The notes: generated from the sequence alone by a model not told the origin. DNA of 64,000 nt from Riptortus pedestris (GCA_019009955.1 CM032230.1:33200001-33264000), one strand, 5' to 3'; shown: positions 32,201 through 43,095, counted from the stretch's first letter. Numbers and translations are program-made.

Positions 32201-32755
32201 AAGCGAGTAGAGTAATAAATGTGTTTCAAGATTACACTCCCTGTTATAGCATTATAGCTGGAATAATTCATTAAAGGAAGTTACAGTCACTGATTTTCGT
32301 TTATTAATGACTTGCTGTCGTTCCTATTTATAAATAATGAGATTGAATCTCGGTCTCTAGGGGAAAAAAATAACACCCTGTTTTAATTAAAGTCTCCAAT
32401 TACCTGTTTTATAATTGGGAATAAAAATGGAATTGAAGGTTCGTTTAAATGAAAACTACGGAACGTGTTAATGAGAATTAGTTCAAACGGATCCGCCCCC
32501 CCCCCTGAGCCTATTGTTGGGCGGTTGAATAGGCAGAGGCAGACTAGAATCCAATTAGTATTAACAGGTAAATTTCAGTGGGTTATCTCATCAGACGTTT
32601 GTGATTTACTAATGGATGAACTTGGGGGAAACCTGAAGGTTCCCACGGGGAAATTTGGTAATTTTATATTAAAGGTTCTAATTCGAACAATCTTGATGAC
32701 ATGCCAAGCGGTGATTGTTTCTTGAGTCACACAATTGTGGATTCTCTAAAGAAAA
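32201..32755. other. intron 2 sequence, nothing recognised
   Basis: Contains a short C run near 32496. No coding evidence. Confidence 0.35.
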
Positions 32756-32757
32756 GG

Positions 32758-33366
32758 CAGTCATGCAGGGGCTGCGTAACTAAGCAGATTTCCCACGTGC
32801 ATAACATATTTAACGTCAAAATTAACATCAAAATGTAAAAGTTCAATGGTAACAATATTTGGTATTTAGACTTCAAATAAAGTGCTTCATAACATAACAG
32901 CATATTGTTAATATGAGATGAGTAGGAGTGGGGGTTTACTGAGGACCGAAAACTAAAAAATGCAAGTATCCCAGTTAATAATCAAGATAATGAAACAATG
33001 TACATAACAAAATTTATAGAACAATACATTTGCTATAAGATTGGTTCTATACTGTGATGCATAATAAAGGAGATATTAAGAATTTTTGAAACTCACCCCC
33101 TCTGAACCCCCCTCCCCTACCTGTCCGATTTTAGCATTTAACGAACTTAATCTTCCTTTTTGCATTAAACCATTGTATATCGAGTTTGGTAACGATCAGA
33201 CAAAAATTGTGACCCTAGAGCGTTAAAAGACGTATATATACTGTTTTGAACGGGCCTCATTTTCGTCACATCCTAGGTAAGATCGATGGACATTCGAAGA
33301 AAAATTTCGAAAATCGCATCATGAGTACGACATCAATTCTCATTTCCCTTAAGAGAAATCTGCAAA
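32758..33366 (+). mobile_element. H element copy
   Basis: Left end GTCATGCAGGGGCTGCG and right end CCCTTAAGAGAAATCTGC are recognisable. The C-rich tract lies near 33110. The (TA)n tract has shrunk to a few units at about 33233. Confidence 0.8.
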
Positions 33367-33369
33367 AAT

Positions 33370-34140
33370 CGAGGAGGGTGACCTGGGAAACAGGAGATCT
33401 TTTTATTATTACCACTACATAGGACTATTATTTATAAGAGGCAATCAAGCAAACGGGGTTTTCTGTTACTGTTCTGAAATTTTCATTTAAACTAGAATTT
33501 GGCGCCGCTTTTAAGACTAAGGAGCCCGTGGACTCTTCGATGTAAAGGCCGTTTAGCTCAACCGCTTTCTGCCACGAACGTTGATTGTGTGAGGTCAGTT
33601 TATCGTGGCTATTTCAGTGTTGACTGAGCTCCAACTCTTTTCTTTCTGTTATGTCACAGGGACCATTTCTCGTTCCATGGGAATCCGTTTCCCTTGCCGA
33701 CACAAGGCAATTTTTTTTTTTAGTCCGGAATCAACTGTGCTTACTTTTAAAGCCTATCCAGGTGGCGAATTGGTGAGAATTTCCTTATTTGTCTTGAGAT
33801 CTTGACCTTTATCACTGTCCTTTCTCTCACCCTTCAGTGCCGCTTCTCTCTGGGTAAATACTACACAGGTAAGACGGATTTATTAAAATATTTTTATTTA
33901 TATACATTTTTGTACTCCGTCCCTCTCATGCTCATTTCGGCTCAGCAGAGGCTGTCGTAATGTTGTTTGTTTATTTTCTTTACCATCAGTTCGGCTTGTT
34001 TTTATAACTATAGGCCACAGGAGCCTTGCGAAAAATATTTGGAACCGACAAAGAAGAGCACACATGAATAGCAGCACAAAAATAATGCTATTGCACGGCA
34101 AACCTAATACTATTTATGCTAACAATAACTCTGGAGTTGT
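33370..34140. other. intron 2 sequence, nothing recognised
   Basis: GC-richer around 33500-33850. A 66-codon frame at 33605-33805 is not recognised. Confidence 0.3.
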
Positions 34141-34154
34141 TCAAACTGGTTGAA

Positions 34155-34370
34155 AGAATGGGACCAGCCAGACTGCCAAAAAATAAACCGGGTGGGACTT
34201 CTAGAGGATGGGAAAGATGTAGGCCCAGGCAAAGGTGGCTTAATGGACCTGATAAGGATTTTCGGAGGTTGGGAATTCATAATTGATAACACTTGGCTAA
34301 GAACCGCGAAGAATGCTCAAAAGTTGCGGTGACAAAGTCACTTGTCATTCTAGAAAGATGGAATTATAAA
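34155..34370 (+). pseudogene. C-terminal relic of a LINE-type reverse transcriptase protein
   Basis: The plus-strand frame from 34155 reads RMGPARLPKNKPGG, then GWERCRPRQRWLNG, DKDFRRLGIHN, two stops, HLAKNREECSKVAV. This follows the GRPR.RW.D....DLR.LG...W...A.DR..W tail shared by many LINE proteins. The stops show it is dead. It is short and isolated. Confidence 0.45.
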
Positions 34371-34420
34371 ATCAGAGAAGAGATGTCCATGGTTAGTTCT
34401 CCAAATTAAAACATAAAAGG

Positions 34421-35108
34421 TCCTTCACGGAAGAGCTGCGTAAACTCAAAAGATTTCCAAAAGGCTGGTGCGACACACTACTATTCTCATTTCACAAAAT
34501 ATTCTCTATTGCCAGATAAAAAATTATGAACAAAAGTAGGCGGTGTATGAAATCTACATTGGTGAAGTCTTAACGCGTTTACATGTGTCTCATCTAATAA
34601 AGATCTCTTGAAAGAATATTGCACAGTTATGGTTAGAATAAGATGTTTAAATTTATTTTTAAAAGTCCGATGACTAGTAATGGGGGTTTCCTGAAAGCTT
34701 AGAACTAAAAAATGCAAATATTTTGGATAATTTTCAAATAGAGAAAACATGTATAGAACCATGTTTTTATGACTTTTGAAATGCTTTCTTTTCCTAGGTG
34801 TATAGAATTTTTTTCAGTGAGATTGGTTATATATTATTATTATCCGACTCATAATACTGATCATAGTTTTTAATATTCGTTTTTTGTCACTTCTAAACTC
34901 CTCCTACCCCGGGTTCGATTTCAGCAGTTAGCGAACTTGATCTTTATTTTTAAAGCCAGTTAGGTGACGATGAAACAAAAATGAGGTCCAATAAAGTGGT
35001 AAAAGACACACACACACTACATTTATATAATTTCAGCGGACCTGATTTTCGTCATCTTCTTGGTAGAATTGATGGACATTTGAAGATACTTTTCGAACAT
35101 GGAGTCTA
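34421..35108 (+). mobile_element. H element copy (diverged)
   Basis: GTCCTTCACGGAAGAGCTGC at the left, TGAAAGCTTAGAACTAAAAAATG in the middle, and CGGACCTGATTTTCGTCAT with GATGGACATTTGAAG near the right. The right-end palindrome is lost. Confidence 0.65.
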
Positions 35109-35584
35109 ATAGTACTGAGTTGCACGGCTTCAAAGTATTGCGTGTTTAGTATAGTTTCAGCTTCCAAATAATGCGGACAGAACCAAGGAGCAAGTAGTGA
35201 ATATTTATTTTTATATATTTGTACAGGAGCACACGCAACTATCCATTTGGCTCAAAATTTAACAATGTAATATCAATATAATAGAAAAATAACAAAAACT
35301 GTATCAACAAAAAAAATAAACACGACATTAAACATAAGCAATAAAAACAAAAAATATAACATATTACATTAAACTAGTATTAAAGGTAACAATTTAAAAT
35401 AGTTTTATTATATACTAAAAAATGTATTGAAGAGAATAAGGGAGTATAACAAGAAACGTTACCTACTAATTCTCATACATATATCTCCTGCACGGCTTTG
35501 AAGAATTGCGTGTTTAGTATTATGACAGCTTCTTAAATAAGGTTAAAATTGTTCTCAAATGATGAAAAATAATTTTAAATTAAA

Positions 35585-35690
35585 TTATTTATTATCGTAC
35601 ACTTTTCGTAACTAAGGTTAATTGGGACGGGCTGTCCAGAGGTTACCACCAATTACTAGCCAAGGTGGACTAAAGATTTTATTTAATGAT
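35585..35690 (-). mobile_element. tRNA-derived SINE, 3' part
   Basis: ACTAAGGTTAATTGGGACGG, GAGGTTACCACC and CTAGCCAAGGTGGAC match the reverse of the SINE body. No head. Confidence 0.75.
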
Positions 35691-36112
35691 GGAAAATAAA
35701 CCTTCTAGGAATTGAATATTCTCAAAACGGTGGGACTATTAAAAACATTGCAATAACTCAAATAAGAAACATTACATAGTTCTGACCAAATGAAATAGTA
35801 AAGAAGCATGCAGCATAGCACTAGAGCATTTCAGGTAAAGTATAATTTCAGCTGAATAAATATATGGAGTTATAATATCAGTTCATTAAGTACACTGGAA
35901 TCAAAACCACTGATGTGTCGAATTTGAAATAGACAAGAAGTAAATAATGGTATAATTTCGGGGAAAGCGTGAAAAAGAATATAGACGTTAAAATAAAATA
36001 CATTTAAATACAAACATCGAAATTTATTAAGCGTGATTAATTCCAAATTCCCGTCATGTATGAATATACGAAGATATAATGTGTAATTACCTTATATGTG
36101 AGTATTTTCACA
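35691..36112. other. intron 2 sequence, nothing recognised
   Basis: AT-rich; nothing seen. The stretch 35110-35584 is likewise featureless. Confidence 0.35.
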
Positions 36113-36346
36113 ATCAGTTTTGCCAACGTTTCGGAACAATTTATTTCCTTCTGAAGCCCTTCAAACAAAAATACGACACATAAATAACGTGAACTATTAA
36201 GAAAAAAAAAACTCATAGGTAAAGATATTGACTTAATGTGCCTGACTTATTAATTAGTCTATTTAAGGTTAGGTCAAGGTTTGTAATACATTGATAAGTT
36301 TTTCTAGGCCTTTGAAAAAGCATTTAACTTTTTTTCTTATTCCAAG

Positions 36347-36891
36347 TACAGTAGAGCGTCGTTTATCCGAACGTCAATTATCCGAAACGTCAATTATCCG
36401 AACGCGCTTTGGAAAGTTTTTATTTTTTTTTTAACTACATATTTCAATTTGCATGCTGTATTATATACGGAATGAAGAAGTTGAAAATTTCAAGAATATG
36501 TATTCTTTGAAGCAATGCCCTGTTTAGAGCGTGAATAACTTTTTAGCAGAACGGAAAAGCCTGTGTTCCCTCCTTTTGTGTTCGCGGGACTGACTGAGCC
36601 CTACCGTTCGGGGAATCAGAGCTTCTTTCTGTTTCCCTGAAATGGAAGTCTGCTCCGCGCCTGGAACCGCGGGATGTCAGCCCTTCCGCCTCTCCCACTC
36701 TTTTTGCAGGTCAGTTCTAGACAACAGTTCATGCGCGTCGGAAGTATGTATTTTAATATGTAATTGTAATGATGAATACAAAGTGTTTTATACAATTATC
36801 CTATTTTCTTAAAAAAACTAGTTATCCGAACAAATCGATTATCCGAACGTGCGCGATCACAATTAGTTCGGATAAACGACGCTCTACTGTA
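36347..36891. mobile_element. pogo/Tigger-like MITE, 541 bp
   Basis: The element 36349-36889 has perfect 24-bp terminal inverted repeats starting CAGTAGAGCGTCGTTTATCC and ending with the reverse complement, flanked by TA on both sides. CAGTAGA..TCG.TTATCCGAA is the typical terminus of pogo-group elements, which target TA. Subterminal repeats AATTATCCGAA and TCGATTATCCGAAC are present. The interior is GC-richer and non-coding. Copy 1 of the host repeat (near 31872) shows the empty site. Confidence 0.85.
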
Positions 36892-37189
36892 TTCATGACT
36901 ACTACTAGGAATTCAGTATCTCTGCGGCAGGTTTCATATATGTAGATGTCTAAAGAACTCCTGACGGACCTGAAGGTATTATTTAAATATATGGTTTAAT
37001 GTTGGTTTTTTTATGGCTATTTAAACGTGATTATTTATACATGCATATATATAAATACACACACTATTTATTTTTGTACGTAATCCACAATTAACGTGTT
37101 TTTTTTTTATTAATGATGGTGTTTTTTTCTTTGTGTAGCTCTGAGAATAGAGGCATGTGCGTCTGATTGAAACTCCTTTGTATTTTAAT

Positions 37190-37329
37190 AAAGTAAATTG
37201 ATTTCACCCGAAATGCTGAACGGTAGAAGAACCAATTGTTCAGGATCAATAATAAGGCGTTGTCGTCTACAAGTGTTCTATAACAGTAGTAGAGGACAAG
37301 GCCTTTTTATTGATCCTGAAAGTCAATTG
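37190..37329 (+). mobile_element. Penelope hairpin-only mini-element, 118 bp
   Basis: The duplication AAAGTAAATTG (37190-37200) and AAAGTCAATTG (37319-37329) flanks a body with GAAATGCTGAACGGTAGAAG, AGGATCAATAATAAGGCG and the inverted GGCCTTTTTATTGATCC. Only terminal-repeat sequence is left. The empty site is at about 32107 in the paralogous repeat (TAGTAAATTGGCATTC). Confidence 0.75.
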
Positions 37330-37410
37330 GCATTCATTATCTGCAGCTGTAGTTAGGTTTTGGTGCTTGTTGTTCCTATACTTGACTAAAATAACGAAAT
37401 GTATGAACCT

Positions 37411-37640
37411 ATTCATACCGGAGTATTATATGTGTGTATTTTTACAAACAGTTTTGAAATGGCATTTTAGATATGATGACAAGGAGGGAAATGTAAATAT
37501 AACTATTTTCTAATTCGACTTGATGACTTGGACTACGGGTAAGGTTAAGCCATCCCCTTTACCCTCTATCCACCATCAGAATAATCGTCTTGTGTACTAT
37601 ATTTAGTAAGAAAATATTTCAGCGAATTTAAGACAATCTT
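37411..37640. other. intron 2 sequence, nothing recognised
   Basis: Short stretch without visible features. Confidence 0.3.
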
Positions 37641-37775
37641 ATTAGCTATTTTAGTATATTCCCCTTAAGGGAAAACAGATATTTAGGTCGTTGTCATGAC
37701 GCGATTATAGACATTATTTTTTTTCAAATATCCATGGATACTACCTAGGAGATGACGAAAATGTGGTCCTTTCAA

Positions 37776-37825
<50 letters not shown>

Positions 37826-37827
<2 letters not shown>

Positions 37828-39190
37828 TAGCTAAGGTACCCGGCTTCGATCGGGAAATCATTTAATTCTTAATGTGATGGTGATTTTTATTTTGCAAAGC
37901 TACAATGTGTACAAGTACACTTCCCGTCTGGGCTAATGGTTTTACCGTTAGAGTCAGGTAGGGGACTTATAGTATAGAAATTTTAGTTTTGAAGAATGAA
38001 TGAAAATTAGTCCCTAATCAATCCCTATCCACTGTTTGATACACCATGAATAATCATGGATAGCATTCATTATAATTAAATTCAAGTAAATTAAATGTAC
38101 ATATTTCCTGTCAAGAACCAATCCGAGCAGAACATTATATGCATAATAGTAAATGCGAGTAGGAAAAAAATACAACATTTCACAGGAAATTAGTTAATAC
38201 AATTAACTCTGTTAGCCTACCGACAACTTTCGCTCCCGCTTGAGTGTTATCAACATTGCTTTACTTGAATACCTATAGTTCATATTGGAAAGAATTGTAA
38301 AGAATATCAATATTTCTACGCAAAATACTTGCTTCATACATTTTTACTGAAGAAATGTATAAAACAAAAGTTACTCTAAATGACAAAGTAAACAACTTTT
38401 GTTAAGTGCTCATATGCCTTAAAACCAATAAAAATTGAAATATCTGAATTTTTATTTTAGGCCTCCTTATAACCCCCACTCCCGTTCGAACCTTAAAATT
38501 TTAATATATCTTATAATCATGGAAGAATTAATGCTAATTCACATACAGAGTTTGTTAAGTTCGCTTCAATCGTTGGTGCCCAATAAAATTATTGACTACT
38601 GCTTTAGTTTTTAATGTATACCTCGTTTATATTGTGTTGTATCACCAAAGTGAATATTGCAAAAGTTACTCTAAATAACAAAATAAACAACTTTTGTCAT
38701 GTGCATATTTGCAGAAAACCCAATAAAAAGGAAATACCGCTATTTTTAATTTCAGGCCTCCCTTACAACCCGCACTCCTGCCCGTCTTTAGAAATGTTAG
38801 TATGTTTCTGATAATAAAGGCGTTAGTGCTAATACACATACCGAGTTTTATTTAGTTCGGTTGAGTCTTTTGTGCCAAATAAAATATTTGACTCACGCTA
38901 TCATTTTTAGCGTATAACGCATTTATACTTCCGTATACGAAAAAAGTGAATATAACAAAAGTTACTCTAAATAACAAAATAAACAACTTTTGTTATGTTC
39001 ATATTTGTCGAAAAACCAATAGGAATCGAAATATCGCTATTTTTAATTTCAGGCCTCCCTTATAAACCCCACTCCTGCCCGTCCCTAGAAATGTTGTCCC
39101 TAGAGAATACTAATATAGCCTAAGTCTAAGTTGGGCTAGTAGTAATATACATACCAAAGAAACAAAATGCAGTTATGGTGTCTATGACAT
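37826..39190 (+). mobile_element. CCCGGCTTCGC-type element with internal tandem repeats, copy 1
   Basis: It begins ACTAGCTAAGGTACCCGGCT directly at the end of a (TA)n tract and ends with the shared AACAAAATGCAGTTATGGTG, CTATGACATGTGA. Inside, a unit of about 296 bp repeats: TTACTCTAAAT occurs at 38371, 38666 and 38962, each within ACAAAAGTT...AACTTTTGT and followed by TTTCAGGCCTCC, TATAACCCCCACTCCTGCCC and AATAAAATT. Non-coding. The headline motif is seen in many insect repeats; its class is uncertain. Confidence 0.65.
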
Positions 39191-39396
39191 GTGAGAGTTT
39201 CGAAAATTCTTAATATCTCCTTTATTATGCGTCGGTTTGAAAAATTGTTTAGAACCAATATTATTGCAAATGTAATGTTCTATAAATATTACTATCTTGA
39301 TATCTCTGGAATATGCTGGATGGTAGAGGAACAAATGTATAAGGATCAATAAGAAGGCCAAGTCCTCTACTGGTTTTTAAAAAGATAGGATCCAGG

Positions 39397-39861
39397 TTGA
39401 GGAAAATTGGATTGGCTACTGCCTACAGGAGCAAGCGGTCCCTGAAAAACTGTTTGCCCCGTGTTAAGGACTATGTGGACCCCCTGGATAGATCTGGCGT
39501 GTATAGGATCTCGTGCACGGGATGTGATGCCTCTTATGTGGGGCAAAGTGGTAGAAAGATAAGGACGCGTCTTAAGGAGCACATCACTCGCGACACTGAG
39601 TTTTCCGCACACGCCAGGAAAGAGGGTCATGACATTTCCAGCATAAAATATCAATTGCTGTATGAGGAGAAGAAGGGCAAAAGATTAAATATGGCTGAGG
39701 GGCTGCATATAAGGCTGGACATACAGACGAATGGAAATCGGAATATTAATAAGAAGGAGGAGGCGGTAAGGCTGCGACATGTCGGTGACGGGGCCCTCTC
39801 TTCTCTACGGGGACAGAGGTTCAGTCGCCCGGCAGTCGTGGTCCAGGCAACGCAGCTTTAA
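39397..39861 (+). CDS. GIY-YIG endonuclease domain of a Penelope-like element (5'-truncated)
   Basis: The frame is open from the element's left junction and stops at TAA 39859-39861; no ATG marks a true start, and the normal protein would begin with a reverse transcriptase far upstream. Counting from 39397: GVY at residues 34-36, CTGC (zinc-linker cysteines 40 and 43), YVG at 47-49, R53 and R58, histidines 62, 72 and 78, catalytic-type E101 in AEGLHIR, and a conserved N in NGNRNIN. This is the order expected for the Penelope EN domain, which nicks DNA for target-primed reverse transcription. The domain looks intact, but without RT the copy is not autonomous. Confidence 0.85.
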   Translation: MRKIGLATAYRSKRSLKNCLPRVKDYVDPLDRSGVYRISCTGCDASYVGQSGRKIRTRLKEHITRDTEFSAHARKEGHDISSIKYQLLYEEKKGKRLNMAEGLHIRLDIQTNGNRNINKKEEAVRLRHVGDGALSSLRGQRFSRPAVVVQATQL

Positions 39862-40282
39862 TCAGGTACCTCCTACATCTCCTCTCTATTATTAGTATGG
39901 GGTTTGTTTATTTTTTAGAGGTCTCTTACAGTTCCTCTGGGGGTTTTTTCAGAGGTTCCCACCCACTGTGATATGTTTCCCATATACATCTGTAATTTGT
40001 GTAGGTTTTATAGTTTTAATTTTATTTATAGTTTTGACATATGCTTATCGTTGTTTGCTTCTTTTATTAGTTGACTTGTTAGTAGATTTTTTATTGTTTT
40101 GGTTTTAATTTTTTAGTAGTTGACTAGTTATTAGATTTTCTAGTTTTATTTGTTGACTAGTTTTAAGATTTTCCATTGTTTTACTCATTATTTTGTGTCT
40201 GGTTTTATGACTGTTGTTTATTTTGTTTTTGTGCCATGCTATGAATGTTAAATTAACTCGTGGTTGTGTTTGTCAGCAGGCA

Positions 40283-40308
40283 CTGAGGATGGAGCGTTGA
40301 CTCCGAAA
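40283..40308 (+). ncRNA. hammerhead-like core in Penelope copy 5
   Basis: CTGAGGA (40283-40289), stem II GGAG/CTCC, GAAA (40305-40308), then GTGC...GCAT-TA as in copy 1. Confidence 0.4.
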
Positions 40309-40600
40309 GTGCACTCTGCATTATATTAAAAACCAGTAGAGGACTTGGCCTTCTTATTGATCCTTATTACTATCTTGATTATCAACTAAGATATTAGCAT
40401 TTTTTAGTAGTTGGTCTTCTTTAAACCCCTACTCCTTCTCATCTCATATTAACAATATTCTATTATTTTATGAAGCAAATTACCTAAAGCCAAAATTCCA
40501 AATATTGTTATCATTAAACTTTTACTTTTTGAGATAAATGCAAATACGTGAAGCACGGGGGAAATATGCTTAGTAAACGAAGCCCCTGTGTGACGGACAT

Positions 40601-40955
40601 GTTTTGACATAGGTATATCATTCTCGAAATTCACTAGTATACTGTGTCTCACTCATTGTGAACAATTAAACTGGTTCAAACCATCCATTTGAGACGACCA
40701 AGTTTAGCGTTGCCAGTATTGTTGGTGATAAGCGTTATCATTGGGCAGATAGGGGGAGATGAGGGAGTTAGAATGGCTAAAGGCATGGCAGAGACAGAGT
40801 GATCTCATAGTACAATCTCTTACAGCTGATCCTATCGACCTCAACTCTTGTACTTCCCCAGAATTCCGTTCTACCAACATATTTCTTCGCTCTATCCAAT
40901 AATGATCCTGTTTTAATAAGTTCCGGATTTAGAACGAGGCCTTCGATTTCAAAAT
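40601..40955. other. intron 2 sequence, nothing recognised
   Basis: No repeat or coding evidence. Confidence 0.35.
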
Positions 40956-40958
40956 TGA

Positions 40959-41275
40959 TTTTAGTAGATTTCCCTCAAGACGAGAATTTCGGAAATTTTT
41001 CTCAAATGCCCATCGATCCTACTTATTAGTTGACGAAAGTGAGGTTTGATCATATATATATATATATTGTCCTTTACTTCTCTAGCGGTTGAAAGTTTTG
41101 TTTTATTGTTACCAAACTCGACAAACATTGTTCGTTAACGACTGAAATCAGTCCTTGAAGAGGGGGGGGGGAGGCTTTAGAGAGGGTGAATTCGAAATAA
41201 CTCTGTTATTATGATAGAAAAATTGTATAAAACCGATCTCATTGCAAATGTTAAGCTGTAGTCTATAAGACATGC
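40959..41275 (-). mobile_element. H element copy, truncated left half
   Basis: TTTTAGTAGATTTCCCTCAAG, CATCGATCCTACTTATTAG, a short (TA)n (41054-41068), TTACTTCTCTAGCGGTTG and the G tract (41162-41171). It stops after GATCTCATTGCAAATG; a C run at 41275-41288 follows. Confidence 0.75.
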
Positions 41276-41402
41276 CCCCCCCCCCCCCGGGTTCAGAGGT
41301 AACTTCTTTTATTACATTACACAACGACCATTTGGAGTTTTATTATCAACTCTTTTTTAATTACTGTCCTAATTTGATGTTATTTTATGATAGAAAGCGT
41401 TG

Positions 41403-42046
41403 TTTTAGCAGATTTCCCTCAAGGGAAATCAGCTATTGAGGTTGTACTCATGACGCGATTTTCGAACAAATGTCCATCGATCCTACCCAGGAGATGACAA
41501 AAATGAAGTCCGTTCTAAACTGTATATATATATAGATATATATATATATATATATATATATTTATTTGTCTGTTACCGCTAAAGCGGTCGCAATTTTTGT
41601 CGTATCGTTACCAAACTTGATATATAATCGTATACAAAAAGAAAGATCAAGTTCGTTAATGGCTGAAATCGGGCCAGAGGGAGGGTGGGGTTTAGAGGGA
41701 GAGAATTTCGAAAATTCTTAATATCTCTGTTACTATGCGTCGGATTGAAAAATTGTATAGAATCAATCTTATTGCAAGTGTAATGTTCTACAAATGTTGT
41801 TATGTCCATGTTTTCATTATCTTGATTATTTACTGAGATATTTGCATTTTTTAGTTTTCGGTCTTCAGTAATGCCCCACTACTACTCATCTCATATTTTC
41901 AATATTCTATTATGTTATGAACCATTTTATTTGAAACTTTAATACTAAGTATTGCTCTCATTGAACTTTTAAGTTTTGAGATAAATGCGAATACGTGTCG
42001 CACGTGGGAAATCTGCTTAGTTAACGCAGCTCCTGCGTGACAGACT
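41403..42046 (-). mobile_element. H element copy (full length, 644 bp)
   Basis: A good reference copy. Right end TTTAGCAGATTTCCCTCAAG, (TA)n 41523-41562, ACCGCTAAAGCGGT palindrome near 41576, G-rich GGGAGGGTGGGGTTTAGAGG, GCATTTTTTAGTTTTCGGTC, and left end GCAGCTCCTGCGTGACAGAC. Confidence 0.85.
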
Positions 42047-42780
42047 TTTATGCCTAAATGTCCAATTCTCTTGTAGAACGTTTACCACTTGTACCGATTA
42101 TTTTTTAATTTATGTATCTAATATGTCTTCAATAATATGAAAATGTCATATTATGAACTGTTGTTTTATAAGACGATAAAAAATGTTAAATGTTAAAATA
42201 AGGCATCCTAATTTCGGTATTCCATTTAAAGTAAATGTTTGTAGTATTCAAGGATTTATTTTAATTTCTTTAAATTTATAAAGAATATTTCGGAAAGATT
42301 CAGTGTTTGATTTGACTTATTATTGAGTACCACGTTTCTGTATATTATTCATCCTGATTAGATTCCTGTAGACGAATCAGATATTATTCACCGATGGAGA
42401 AAATAAATTCATTGTATAATGCAGAATGACATTAGCTTAATGATGTATCTTGAATTGGTTTAACCAGAATCTCAAATCACATCTATGACCCGAAATGTAT
42501 TTTTATAGGACTTTGTTATTTACAATTTATTTATTTTTTTTTAACTTCAAAGCTTTAATGTAACGAAACATTCTGCTCCTTTATTAATGTTCTAAATATT
42601 CTTCTGGAGCGGTTTCAAAAATTTTGACTGTATATTTTGGATTCGAAAACATTAAATTTTCTTTATACATTTAACTATTTTCATCACTCGGATTGGAAAG
42701 TAGTTAAATGTATACTTTCGATACCAGCTGGGAGATAGGAAAGTAGGCCTTTATAGATCTCAAAATTTAGCGGGAGGTTA
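42047..42780. other. intron 2 sequence, nothing recognised
   Basis: AT-rich; no shared repeat. Confidence 0.35.
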
Positions 42781-42784
42781 AGTG

Positions 42785-42846
42785 ACATATGACTTTACAC
42801 GCCTAGGGACGAAAGTTTTCGACTCTAGGCGTGTAAAGTCATATGT
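42785..42846. repeat. perfect 22-bp inverted repeat (hairpin)
   Basis: ACATATGACTTTACACGCCTAG and its exact reverse complement CTAGGCGTGTAAAGTCATATGT are separated by 18 bp that is itself partly palindromic (GAAAGTTTTC). In RNA this is a 22-bp perfect stem. Confidence 0.9.
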
Positions 42847-42959
42847 TGTGTTTTTTATTATGTCTACGGTGAAGCAGCTGTTACCAATAATGGAAATATT
42901 AATTATTAAAAGATTCACGAGTTAAAAACCGCCTTAATATGCGTTTTTGCCTCGTGATG

Positions 42960-43095
42960 AAAAGTATTGTACATTACTCGTACCGAAAGTGACTTTACGA
43001 TGCTCGATCGAATTAACAGGCTCGGCTTCGCCTCGCCAGTCAAACACGATCTCGCAACGTAAAGTGCCACTTTCGGCTCTAGTAACGCAATATAC
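42960..43095. repeat. imperfect inverted repeat, about 50-bp arms
   Basis: AGTATTGTACATTACTCGTA, CCGAAAGTGACTTTACG and GCTCGATCG pair with CGATCTCGCAACGTAAAGTG, CCACTTTCGG and AGTAACGCAATATACT. It contains ACTTTAC, also present in the hairpin 115 bp upstream, so the two may be parts of one fold-back element. Confidence 0.65.

Larger units (their letters stand above)
36113..37410 (-). mobile_element. unclassified retroelement-like repeat, copy 2, with two nested insertions
   Basis: Homologous to 31626-32200. It is interrupted by a pogo-like MITE (36349-36889) and a Penelope hairpin (37201-37318). The left end in reverse reads CTTCAGAAGGAAATAAATTG, TTCCGAAACGTTGGC. Confidence 0.6.
39287..40379 (+). 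mobile_element. Penelope-like element copy 5, with GIY-YIG ORF
   Basis: The target duplication TATTACTATCTTGAT at 39287-39301 and 40365-40379 surrounds body 39302-40364. The left terminal repeat (CTCTGGAATATGCTGGATGG...CCTCTACTGGTTTTTAA) is joined at about 39380 to the 3' part of the ORF. A 3' untranslated region of about 430 bp and the inverted terminal repeat (AACCAGTAGAGGACTTGGCC...GATCCT) follow. It lacks the reverse transcriptase part, so it is a truncated copy inserted in an H element. Confidence 0.85.
37649..40600 (-). mobile_element. H element copy split by two insertions
   Basis: The right end lies at 37649-37827 (CCCCTTAAGGGAAAACAG, GAGATGACGAAAATGTGGTC, (TA)n). The left part is at about 39191-39301 (TTTCGAAAATTCTTAATATC) and 40365-40600, ending GAAGCCCCTGTGTGACGGAC. 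Between them are a CCCGGCTTCGC-type element (37826-39190) and the GIY-YIG Penelope copy (39302-40364). About 170 bp of H sequence next to the (TA)n tract is missing. Confidence 0.75.
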
